DNA from: Entrophospora sp. SA101
Lineage: Eukaryota; Glomeromycota; Glomeromycetes; Entrophosporales; Entrophosporaceae
Assembly: GCA_958430865.1 (NCBI GenBank)
Contig: CAUDNR010001402.1
Span: forward strand, 57,973-89,828
DNA: 31,856 bases
Direction: 5' to 3'
The notes under the pieces are model-generated. The model saw nothing but the letters and a program-made list of their open reading frames with translations, had not been told where the DNA came from and ran no database searches. A program made the position numbers and the translations under genes. This document shows, piece by piece, positions 11,801 to 22,495 of this stretch. The first letter of the stretch is position 1. Each line of letters begins with the position of its first letter.

Positions 11801-14748
11801 TATCAAATAATTAGTAGATCTTTTATTTAAAATTGTTTATATATATAAATTATTAAATCATTACAAAAAAAAATATCACCTGCAATTCGATTAATTGTTT
11901 GATTCAACATATCATCTGCTTTATCTGCATCACCATCTACCTCAACGTCCTTGAAATAACAAATTTTTTTTTAATTCCAAGTTTTTTAAATAAAAAATAG
12001 GCTAATTCAATAAACAAAATAAAGTACCATAGAATTTTCACACAAGTTTAAATATATTTCCATATCATTAATTGTTCTAAAACATTACCACAAGTATAAT
12101 GAAGAAAAGAATGTATAGTTATATAACTTAATGATGATTGATAATATGAATAACAATTATCATCATTATAATAATGATAATATTAAAGACACTAGATGAT
12201 GATTTATAATAGTAACAAACTCACTCTTTTTGTCTTTGAAGAATTGAAAAAAAAGCTTTCTTTGCCTTTGCCTCAAGTGAACCAAAAACAACAAGAAGTC
12301 GATCCATTCTGGTTGATTCCACATTATTAGATGCCAATATCTCTTCATGCAAAACATTTTCTACAGATGCACTAGATTAATCAAAATAATATTAAAAAAA
12401 ACCTTGTATTTTGATAAAAAGTATTGAAATAATTAATAATTCTAACATAATCTCATTGTCATTTGTATATATAGTATTCAATAATTCTGAAGGAATCCAT
12501 CCAAATTTTTCAGGTGCATTAGCTTCATTATCAAGACTAACAATTAAATTATATGTGTTGTATTATGTTAATAAATTCACAATTTTTATATTACAAAACA
12601 CACCCTTCTTCACTGTGTATTTAACTTACATTTCCAAATATGCCATGTTATATAAACGGGCCAAAGCCTTTATAGCTTCTTGTCTGACACCATGCTTTTT
12701 TTAATGTATATATCAATTTAGCATTTATATAAAATAAAAATTCAATGAATATTATTATTAGTTACTATTAGGTGATTAATTACTTTACGATCGCGACAGC
12801 GTTTAGCAAGTTCGATAAATAAATCTTTTTTGACATGTTTTGAAGCACATTCATATTCTAATTGACAAAAAACTCTACAAACAGCTATTCGAACTTTATC
12901 ATCAGGATCTGATAATTTGGTAATAATCGCCTCTGATTTATTTTTTTAAAAAAAAAATTTAATAAACAATAATATCTTATCTAATATTTAACCAAAATTA
13001 TTAAAGCGAAATAATTACCATTAATTTGATCCGCTAATTCATGATGATTGGTGTATAATGGCAAACAAAATTCTACCCATGTACACCTAACATCAGCCAC
13101 CTTGTCATTCCGCCTTTTAAGTAATGAAACTATTATGTAAGTATTTCTTTAATAATGATAATAATGAATTATTTTTAACAATGCTATATATATGTATGCA
13201 TAAACGTATGTGGAAACCTTAATAGCCACGTTCTCCATACACTGTCATATCTACTAGCCAAAGTGGAATCTTTCTCTGAAAACATTTCGCCAAGTACTTG
13301 TGTTGCAAGCATTCTCAAATTTAAGTCATCAAGCTAATAATAAAATATTATGGTGAAATGAAATTTTGAAAAATTAAAAAAACAATAAAAAATAATTAAA
13401 TTTACTTTTAACTCTTCTTCCAGTTGCGGTATCACATTAAGTAATAAACCAGGAGCCACTCTATTTAATTCCTTGATAAGATCATGTGCAGTTTTAAAAT
13501 CATTCAATTCATCAGCTGATGTCCCCGTCTTTTCTGCTGCTACAATCACATCTGTAAAATACTAAAAATCAAAATAAATTTATTAAATTTATTAAAATAA
13601 AAATCCTAACACGAATGAATTAAAACAGATCAAACAGATATTATGAATTTTAAAGTACTTGACAAACATATCGTTGAAGTTTATCAGTTGCTGCCCTACA
13701 AACATCACATGCTAATCTATATGCTGTTGGGTTTTCATCCTAAATATATATTATATTATTATTTTAACAACTTGAAATAGTTTATTAAATAATCAATTCC
13801 AAAACCCAAACCTTTCTTTTTCTTAAAAATTGTGCCAGAATAATGTCAATCACATCCTGAGGTAGAGCATTACCGTCATTGATTAATTGTTCAAGAATAT
13901 CTACCATATGCGAATAAACTATATTTGACAATTCTGGTCTAAATAAAAAAAAAAAAAAAAAAGAAATGATTTAATAATTGCAAGAAAGAATGAAGCAAGG
14001 ATCAAAATATCTGATAGAATACCACATCAAATAATTCAACTAATATTTTTTCTTCCTTACCTAACAACGTCAAAAAAATTACGAAATAACTCAATTAAAA
14101 TTTCTTCATAATCTTGTAATTCAAGAATTAATAAAACAATTTTTACTGTTGACAAATTTTCCAGTAAATGGAAATATAAATCAAAATATGGACCATCTAT
14201 TTTTCCAATATTTTGAAGTTGTTGGACAAAAAATACAAAAATTTCCTTTATTTATTAAAAAACTAACCAATTAATATATAAATATATATAATGAATCAAA
14301 CACATATAAATTAAATTAATCAAACTTACTCTCAATTCGTGATCTGTGTAAGGAGCATCAGGAGCATAAAGTCTCAATAAATCAGAAATACAACATGCTA
14401 CATAGGCCTTTATTCCATTATCTTTATGCCCCATCAAACTTTTATTTATAAGATCATGAGTTATACTTTTTAATGAATTTTGGTCAACCTCTTCTTGTTC
14501 CATTGTAGATAATTCTCCAAATAAACTCTACAGTCACGTAAATATATGAATACGAATATGAATATATGAGATAGTGGTTTTTAAGTATGCAAATGAAATG
14601 ACTTGTGTAAAATCACAATTATAAAAAAAACAATTACTTTTAATCGTTTTAGTAATTCTGATGTTGAAAGAGGTTTTGATGTCGCTACAAGTTTTAGTTT
14701 GAATTTAAGAGAGGAAGATCGTGTCATTTCTCCAGTATTTTTAGACAT
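8854..14748 (-). CDS. PDS5: PDS5, cohesin-associated HEAT-repeat protein
   Basis: Exons in order: 14748-14638, 14527-14330, 14245-14061, 13938-13812, 13739-13659, 13561-13406, 13333-13218, 13113-13019, 12932-12784, 12694-12630, 12536-12447, 12371-12225, 12076-12028, 11949-11880, 11779-11646, 11561-11376, 11273-11186, 11117-11054, 10973-10853, 10755-10531, 10451-10309, 10225-10102, 10023-9889, 9782-9737, 9657-9552, 9459-9345, 9267-9121, 9052-8969, 8892-8854. They sum to 3396 nt, 1131 aa, phase kept at every junction. Family landmarks are ACCISDLLRLYAPDAPYT (81-98), PYFDLYFHLLENLSTVK, GLLLNVIPQLEEELK, EGTPKQAKFA, YAPIVYEEKSDSI with FIVKEILM (in 745-819) and SRLRLAAVHNLLKLAH. The basic tail ends KSAKKTRLTKS. 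PDS5 binds cohesin in the nucleus and controls its maintenance and release. Length fits fungal PDS5 (about 1200). Several donors are weak (GTTTGG, GTTAGA), so single junctions may be off. Confidence 0.93.
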
Positions 14749-14919
14749 GTTGGCGTCTTTTGTCTTTTATATTTCTTTGATAATCAAATACTGTAAATAC
14801 TATATAAAACTTTTAACTTATATGTTAATTTTATTCCTCTACTTGTGAATTTATTTTATTGATTTTTTTTTTTAAAGTTCACTAATTATGTTTTGATATT
14901 AACGATGTTAAAATAGAAA
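14749..14919. promoter_or_regulatory. Divergent region between PDS5 and the Mei2-like gene
   Basis: Only 171 bases separate the PDS5 ATG (minus) from the first ATG of the RRM gene (plus). It is AT-rich, with a TATA-like stretch 'actatataaaac' near 14800 and a long T-run near 14860. None of the plus-strand frames contains the missing first part of the Mei2 RRM. A shared divergent promoter is the simple reading. Confidence 0.45.
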
Positions 14920-15452
14920 ATGTTGTTAGAATGGCTTAACGAAACACATAGAGGTCAATATGATTTCGTTTATTTACGAATTGATTTTAAAAATAAATGT
15001 AATGTTGGATATGCATTCATTAATTTCACATCAGTAGAGTAAGTAATTTTTAATATCACTATTATTTTAAATATATTTTTTTTCTTAGTACTAAACATAT
15101 ATATATATATACATACACATGTATGTATATATATAAGTGCGGTAATTTCATTTGCACAACTTCACGTTGGTAAAAAATGGGGTCGTTTTAATAGCGATAA
15201 ACGTTGTGAGCTTTCTTATGCAAATGTTCAGGGAAAAAAAGCTTTAATCGAAAAATTCAAAAGCTCTCGGTAATTAATTAAAAATTAAAGAATAATGGAT
15301 TAAACTGCAAATGACTAAATATTTAATTGTATCATTATTTTTATTTATTTAGAGTTATGGATGAACAGCCAGAATATCGTCCAATGATATTTTATACAAA
15401 AGGCCCTTTTGCAGGCTTCGAAGCTCCATTTCCACGCGGAAATCTCGATTAA
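14920..15452 (+). CDS. Mei2-type C-terminal RRM protein, N-terminally truncated
   Basis: Exons 14920-15038, 15138-15269 and 15353-15452 (GTAAGT/AAG, then GTAATT/TTTAG), 116 aa. It reads [19 protein letters not shown], then [16 protein letters not shown], with the RNP1-like NVGYAFINF. Next come [17 protein letters not shown] and [13 protein letters not shown], characteristic of the third RRM of Mei2 family proteins, which bind RNA and in fission yeast drive meiosis. The first strand and RNP2 region (the MIRNIPNKYTQ-like segment) is absent. Directly upstream is an in-frame TAG at 14914-14916, which could instead be an old splice acceptor (aatag|AAA-ATG), since Lys fits the residue before Met in the family. 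Frames and junctions are intact, so it is either a short expressed protein or a recent partial copy. Confidence 0.72.
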
Positions 15453-15840
15453 AGAATTGGCTATTAAATCAATATTTGTTTATTATTATTATTATTATTA
15501 GAAAGAAGGGTCTCAACCAATTCATTTAAACTGTATAAATTGAAATGTAGGATTTATTTTATAATAAAAACTTTTTGCAGAAAATATAATAGCGATTTAC
15601 TTCATAACAATAATTAATGGTCAAAACTCATTGTGTCACGCGATTCAAATATTCGTGTTGCAAACTTTAAAATAAAGTAGATTTACCTTATGCAAACTAT
15701 TTATTTATTAATTAATGTATGTAATCGTTCCAATTAACTATCAAATTCTAGGAACATAAAATAACAAATGACAAAACAAAAAAAAATCTATAAATATTTT
15801 TTAATTAATTTAAAATTCTCAATTAATTATTCCTAAAACT

Positions 15841-15935
15841 CCAAACGGGTCGGTTCGGACTGGTTAAGCGCCAGCCCGAATGTTTTAAAGGCAAACCCGA
15901 AACCGGCTCGAAAATTTTGGGTTGGTTTCGGGTTT
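15841..15935. repeat. GC-rich hairpin repeat of 'cccgaaaccgg' words
   Basis: The arms AAACCCGAAACC (15893-15904) and GGTTTCGGGTTT (15924-15935) are perfect reverse complements around a 19-base loop. They are preceded by related words 'cgggtcggttcgg' and 'gcccgaa'. The base composition contrasts with the surroundings. Likely a fragment of a dispersed repeat. Confidence 0.6.
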
Positions 15936-16055
15936 AGTAAGAAAATTTTGCGATTTACATAGATTTAGATAAATTTTATTCGCCTAATTTTATTAATTAA
16001 ATATAAAAAGTGAAACAGTTATATTGGTTTAAAAGCTGCAACTGGTGTTGTGCAT

Positions 16056-16828
16056 GACGCAAGACATAATTCGTGATGCGAGAGATGCAAGACGCAATTC
16101 GTGACGCAAGACGTAATTAATGATGCAAGTTATAGTTCAAGACACAAGACTACCAATAGTTTAAGCCTAATTTCGCCCATGAAAATTTTCTAGAGAAATT
16201 GACGAAAACCAAACGGACAATTAAACCCCTACTATTACTGTTTAATTTCCGACTATATACAAAAATGAAGATTTAATTTGTTTTATTATTAAATTATAAA
16301 AATGTTTATTATTATTACAAATTGAATTAGGTCAAAAAGTGACGTTATTTTTACGATAATCTTTTCTTTTAAAGTTAATTAATATACAGTATTAAATAAT
16401 AAAATACGAATATAAAATATTAATAAAAATAAAACCGAAAAAGACTATATAGATTACGTGCCCGACATACGGTTGGACAGTACTTCGATAAATCTGTTTT
16501 ATTTATCACAATATAAACTTTGTTCGTAGATTTGACAGTTTAAAAGTTCGCCCACAGTTTAAACAAATTTAAGTTTCGTCACTAGTTTAAAACCCTAAAT
16601 TCCTAATTTCTGTGGGCGAAACTAGTTCGGATTTGCTAAAATAATTTCGGTCTCCATCATTACACAAGACGCAATTCGTAATGTATGTAGGAATTAACTC
16701 AGTATATAACTCTTTATTTATTACATGAAAACTTTTAGTTTTAATGTAACATCAATGTTCATGTTTTGTTGGTTAATAAATTGTCATGCGCCACGAATTA
16801 AGTCCCTGCATCTTGCATCACGAATGAT
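16056..16828. repeat. Dispersed 'gacgcaagac-aattcgtgat' repeats in both orientations
   Basis: Between 16056 and 16143 about four imperfect units of roughly 19-28 bases occur, such as 'gacgcaagacataattcgtg' and 'gatgcaagacgcaattcgtg'. A further unit sits at about 16662-16683. At about 16782-16828 the same words occur in inverted orientation ('gcgccacgaatt', 'cttgcatcacgaatg'). The inverted layout suggests the ends of one degenerate element about 770 bp long, but no target duplication was found. Confidence 0.5.
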
Positions 16829-17907
16829 AGGTGGTGCAATGCAAATTTTCAATTGAAATTCAATAATTTTGACCTCAATTATGATTGGTACAGTTCAAAA
16901 AGTTTTTGGGTTCGGTTCGACTAAATATGGAAACTGCAATTAGCTGCAATTCAATTTTCATATGCCGTATTTAGTTGCAACTAATTGAGGAGCTATCTGA
17001 CCGAAATTTTTTGGGTTTGCCTGGGTACACTAAACCCCGTCTTTATTTTGATTGGGTATAAAAAGATGAAGTAAGGGTTTTAGCGTATGCGGGGCAGTGT
17101 GGCAAGAGTCGCCCTGAGATAAGTGTGATAGGGATGAAACTTCACTGTGGATCCCTACATAATGCAAAATTGCATATCATAATTTTAATTTTTTATAAGG
17201 AATTCCATTTGAAAGAAAAAAAAATTCTTGTTAAGGTTTAAACCTTATATTTGAATATTTGCAATTAATTACATAAGTATATTAAAAAAATTTCATTCTT
17301 TTATTATTATGCAATATGGGATTTTTTGATGAAATATGATCTTTGAAATTAATCCATCCAATTTAAGTCAATGAAAAAACCAATCATTTGTTCCCTTTAA
17401 TATTATTTTTCAATGAAATAAAAAATAAATTTCTCCATAATCAGAAAATTGTAATATCATGTGATTAACCCAACAGATTAAAAAGTAATTGATTTATAAC
17501 TAGCGATGCGATCCGTGGATATCTGTCCGTCAGCTTGTTGCCTCTAAAATTTAATCCGTCGCCAAGTCATTCATTACTATTGTACAGAAAACACATCCGT
17601 CGGATTTCATCGGATAATTGGTGGGATTCAACAAAATTCTTTACCTTGAATTATGATATAAATATTATTAAAAGCACTACAATAGCAATAATTTCATAAA
17701 TTTAGTTTAATGGATGTGTACATTATGTAAGTAAAAGAACAAAAGGCATTGTTTATAGATGAAACAAAGCTCAAAATGTTTTTGTAATCTAAAAACCAAG
17801 TCAGATTTAAAGCAAAGAAAGAATGACTTTAAAACTTTGGCAATTTACAATCGGGTTTCTACAAACTGAGTTTAAAGCGACTCAGTTTTTGGCATGAGGA
17901 ACAACTT

Positions 17908-18143
17908 TTACTTAATATGTGAGACTTGTATACTTGATGGTTTTCGAGTATTTCAGAGACGAATTGCAAAAGTCATTTTTAAACGTGCACAAATTCGAAA
18001 AATCGCGACGCGTTCGAGCAACAAATTTATTTCGGGTGCAAAACTATGACATCATTGCAATATTTTGTGTGAAAACTTTCACTTAGTACGCAAGTCATGC
18101 TTATTTGACCGTATTTGAGCATTACAAAGACGAAGTGAAAAAA
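17908..18143. repeat. Degenerate direct repeat pair
   Basis: A segment starting at about 17908 (aacttttacttaatatgtg...) and one at about 18075 (aactttcacttagtacgca...) align over about 69 bases at roughly 70 percent identity by eye, both ending in 'agacgaa.tg.aaaa'. In one shared frame both read N-F-[YH]-L...QRR. A 51-residue open frame (17894-18049) covers the first copy, while the second copy has a stop. I cannot say whether this was ever coding. Confidence 0.4.
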
Positions 18144-18282
18144 CGTTGAATTAATTCAAAAAATAAACAATAATAATAATAAAATAAATTTTATATCGTT
18201 CGGATATTCTATAATAATAATAATTTCTGAAATTTTGATCCGTAATCAAAAACTATCCGCCAGTCTGATCATTAATATTAAG

Positions 18283-18644
18283 GGATCGATTATATCCCTA
18301 TTACTATATTCCTTATCCTATATACGGAAATAGTAATGGAAAAACGCGTTTTTGATACTGATGTGCCTTTCTGTACTAAAAATATAAACGGTACGGAATA
18401 CTCACGGAACGTTTTTGAGGACATTTTCCCGCATGTACTCCGTATTAATATTAAAATTAAAATTAAAATTCATTCTTTCATGTACGGAAACAATATCCTA
18501 AAATATTCCATAATGATTCCGTATTAGTGTTAGTGTTAGTATGTATTCTGTATCAAAAATGAGGTTTTCTAATTCATTCCGTATCTATTAAGTGCCTATT
18601 CCGTACATAGTAATAGGTATAAATACGAAGGAAAAATTAGATCC
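18283..18644. mobile_element. Short TIR element (MITE-like)
   Basis: The left end GGATCGATTATATCCCTATT, continuing ACTATATTCC, mirrors the right end, whose reverse complement reads GGATCTAATTTTTCC and then ACCTATTACTATGTACGG. The word 'tacggaat'/'attccgta' recurs many times inside in both orientations. There is no transposase frame. The boundaries are approximate because the ends match with gaps and I see no unambiguous target duplication. Confidence 0.55.
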
Positions 18645-18776
18645 TTGAGGTAGCGTAAAATCCATTGTTTCTATTGTGACAACTGCATTGATATTTCGAC
18701 AAGAACCATCATATTGAGACATTGTATAAATTTAATTATAGTTGTAATCTTATAAAAAAAATCATAAATCATATAC

Positions 18777-18894
18777 AGTGGTACCTCTATATAATAATCC
18801 TGTCAGAAACATAGCGAGTGGCTTTTCTGATAATGTTCTTATAAAGATGTTGTTCTTAAATGGAGGTGTTTTTCTATATAATAATTGGCATGTA
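18777..18894 (+). mobile_element. Partial pogo/Tigger-like end
   Basis: The sequence CAGTGGTACCTCTATATAAT starting at 18777, preceded by TA, has the look of a pogo-type Tc1/mariner terminus (CAGT(T/G)G..ACCTCTATATAA). About 85 bases on, the related words 'ggaggtgtttttctatataataattgg' return in partly inverted form, directly before the next element. No matching right end was found, so this is a fragment or an element interrupted by its neighbour. Confidence 0.4.
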
Positions 18895-19567
18895 CACTCC
18901 TCTACCATAAATATCCACCACCTGATGATAATTCAAAATTTTATTAATCAAAGAGGGACTGGTGCATTAAGTAAACATGATTTTTAAAGTTAATTTGCAT
19001 ATAAACTTAAAGTCTCGTTGAGTTTGCATTAATAATGAATTTAGGATGAAAATTTTAAACTAGGCAAAAAATTCCGTGATCTTTATGAAAACATTGAGAA
19101 AATTTGATCAAGTATAGACAACAAAACGTAAAGCCTCAAAATTTGCATTTTGTCAACTTTATTAAGTGTTTTACATAATAAAATTACGGGGTGGTCGGAT
19201 ATTTTTTTAAACCCTTTTCACGAACTAATTTATGCCAACACCATATTGTAGATATATGTAATCTGTTACGTTGAGCATATTTTATTAATGAAATAATATA
19301 CATTACAATGAAGAAATTTGAACTTTATTACATGTAAAGGTTCCGATTGAAAATTTGCTTTTTTGGACTATTTGCTAAATGTTTCCATTAATACCATACC
19401 AAACCTTTCGAAATTTTTGTAATTTAGAGACTTTGATATCAGGTACAGGTCTACATAGTAAAGTAAAAAAAGGTTTTATTTAAGAAAAAGTTACTTTTTT
19501 AGTAAGGACACTTTTCATTTGACGTTACACGACTTGGGTGGTCGGATATTTATGGTAGGTGAGTGTA
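18893..19567. mobile_element. Tc1/mariner-like non-autonomous element
   Basis: The left end CACTCCTCTACCATAAATAT from 18895 continues CCACCACC. It pairs with the right end up to 19565, whose reverse complement is CACTCACCTACCATAAATAT followed by CCGACCACC. That gives TIRs of about 28 bases, flanked on both sides by TA (18893-18894 and 19566-19567), the usual target duplication of Tc1/mariner. The 671-bp interior has no transposase frame. A second copy of the right-end motif, 'ggggtggtcggatattt', lies inside near 19188. Confidence 0.78.
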
Positions 19568-19988
19568 TATGTAATTTGTTTTAATTAATACAATTAAAAG
19601 TATAAAATCTTCCGAATCGATCTCACATTAATCTTACTGTTATTACAAATTAACCCATAAGCATTCCGGATTAGTTCATAAAAAAAAAACAAAAACATAA
19701 CCACCTACTTTTATAATCCATATGTGTGTGACAACCTCGGACTAGTCCGAGTTTTTCCTCCATGAAAAAATTAATAAGCTTTTTATTTTTTATTCATTTA
19801 TTTATTATTTTTTTTAAAAAAAATATTAAAAAAAAAATTATTGAAAACCCAATCTAAAATATAATTAAAAAGAGAAAAAAGAAAAATTTACAAAAACAAG
19901 TAAAGAAAAAAATGATTTATATAAAAATAAAAAAGATTATATATCAAAAAAAATTAATTAATTAATTAATTGAATAGTAATTATTGTT

Positions 19989-20035
<47 letters not shown>

Positions 20036-20195
20036 AAATTGTTCATGAATGGATGAATGCAATGTGTATTTGTATGCATGTATATATCAAACAAAACATT
20101 ATGAGTAATAATAATAATAAATAATAATTTTATATATTTGTCAAATCTACCGATAAAAATAAGTTGTCCTACTGCAATAATATATGTATTATTGT
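19568..20195. other. AT-rich spacer with (AT)n run
   Basis: No gene. It contains a long perfect AT dinucleotide run at about 19994-20028 and several A/T homopolymers. The part adjoining 20195 is presumably the 3' untranslated region of the low-complexity gene. Confidence 0.55.
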
Positions 20196-21806
20196 TTAAT
20201 AGGGATAAACATTTGGACCATTTATAGGAGGAACATTATTTGTTGTGGGACTATAATAATGATGAGAATGAGGATGAGGATGAGGGTTATGATGATGATT
20301 ACTATTATTGCTAGGTCCACTGCCATAACCATTACCATTAACAGAAGGTGGTGGTGGTGGTGGTGGTGGCGGCGGCGGCTGTGAGGGTCCTATTAGATGA
20401 CGATTTTGTATCATATTATTTGGCGGTGGCGGTGGCGGATGTGGCATCATTTGACCATCTTTATTTTTTTCCTGTTAAAAAAAATTTTTTCAATAAATAC
20501 ACGCACATATATAAATAAAAGTGCGTATAGTATCTTCAAAACCAGACAACCTACCGTTTGATTTGTATAAATCATATAAGTAATGTAAGCATGTGTTGCA
20601 TTCCGTTTTAATTTAGGGTCATGCTTCTAAAAAAACGCTCGATTAGTTTGATCATATCTTGTTTATAACAATTTTTTTATATATTATAAATAAATACCAT
20701 ATCATGATATTTTCTAGGAAATTGATCAAAAGCGCTTGGTATATTATTACGTATATGACCATTTTGAGGTGATATTTGATGTGACATATTTGGTGGTAAT
20801 TCCTAAATATACGATATAATTCAAATTAATTAATAAGTTCATAAGTATTTAATAAATATATAAATATAATCAATAGCAAAACAGTATTTATAATTACCAT
20901 ATGATTTCTTATCATATTACCATTCATGGGTCCATTTGGATAACCATTTGTGTACCCGTTTGAAATATGTGAATGTGCATGTAGAAGTGGAGGTGGCATC
21001 ATTGAAGGATGGTGATGATGGTGATTGTGATATGAAGGATGAGGAGGTGGTGGCGGAGATACTTTTTGTGGATGAATTCTTTCATTTGGACCAATTTGAA
21101 AATGTTTATTTTTTGGATCATTGTTGATTATAGGTGGTTGTGGTGGCGGTGGTGATGATGAAATTCCTTGAGATTGTTGTTGTAGATAAATATTTGAAGA
21201 AGGATGTTGTGGATGAGGATGTTGTTGTTCAAAAGGTGGTATATCTACACCATCTATTGACGGTGGTCTTTGATGGTGTTGTTGTTGATGATATTGTTGT
21301 TGTTGATGTTGATGATAGGGTGGTGGTGGTGGTGATGATTGCGAATTTCTTTCCCATTCCATATTATAGTAAGGATTTGGTTGTCCTCCTGCTACTTGTG
21401 ACATTGTAGAAGACAGCTGTGGAGCAATTAAAGGATGATTTGTTTTTTTCTCTTCGCCTAATTGTTCACGCACTTCAGATAATTTTGATGCATTTATTGA
21501 GGGTGGCCCTATATAAATTATAAGATCTGAATTACTATAATGAACTTTTGAACTAATAATTATAAATTTATATATATATATATATATTATATCAATATTA
21601 TTTTTTATTCCTTACTTGAATCGATGGGAATAGCATCTGAAGCTCTTCTTCTTTGCGGACTACTTTTCTTTTGAATTATTTTTGCTTCTTTTTGTGGAAT
21701 TTTTGTTGTACTTATTGATAAATTTGATGATGACGATGAATTATTCTTTTTTTTTATAATAAAAAATTTTCAAATGTTAAATTAAGAAAACTAAGAATTA
21801 TTCTAG

Positions 21807-21837
<31 letters not shown>

Positions 21838-22437
21838 GTTAATTACCGATGAACGCCTTGAATGTTTTTTATTATTACTATTACTATTATTACTATTATT
21901 ATTATTATTATTATTATACGGACTATATTGTCGTTGTTGCTGATTATCACTATGATTATGTTGATTTTGATTTTGATGACTGTGATGATGATAATTAACG
22001 TTTATATCATCATCATCATTAATTTTTATATTTTGTTCTATATATTGTTCTTGTGATGCATTATGTTGATGTGGTGTTTCTTGCTATATATATATATATA
22101 TATATTATTATTACAACTTTTCAAGAAAAAATTTAAAAAATAAATAAATAAATGAAATATTAACCATTAAAGTTCCTGATGATGATGATACTTGATTTGC
22201 CTGTTCTGATGAAGAAGTATTAGGTTCATCACCACCTTTAAGTAAATATGATATGTTTGTTAGATGTTATTATCACTATTATTATTCATTTTATTTTATT
22301 TAAAGACCAACCTAGTAATGACAATATTGACATTGGGTTGCTTTTAGCTCTTGGTCTTGGCTAATATATATTAATGGTAAAATAAAATCGATAGTTAGTA
22401 AAGCAATATAATAATAATATTATTAATATAATACTAA

Positions 22438-22495
<58 letters not shown>

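Larger units (their letters stand above)
15453..18282. other. Gene-free spacer with scattered small repeats
   Basis: No supportable gene. Contents, listed separately where clear: a GC-rich hairpin (15841-15935), 'gacgcaagac' repeats (16056-16143, with inverted relatives to 16828), and a degenerate direct repeat at 17908/18075. A somewhat GC-richer patch near 16990-17160 contains GGGTATAAAAAG and inverted 'taaacccc'/'gggtttta' words; it could be the edge of an old mobile element, but I cannot assign it. Confidence 0.5.

Noticed and set aside
14603..14848. Plus-strand 81-residue frame
   Set aside because: It is antisense to the first PDS5 exon and its upstream region; the PDS5 reading is much better supported.
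16990..17160. Possible retroelement start at GGGTATAAAAAG
   Set aside because: It has a TATA-like word and local GC enrichment, but no LTR pair, primer-binding site or polymerase frame nearby.
20936..21409. Plus-strand Val/Asp-rich frames opposite the low-complexity gene
   Set aside because: They are the antisense of CAA, CAT and CCA repeats; the minus-strand exons have proper splice phases.
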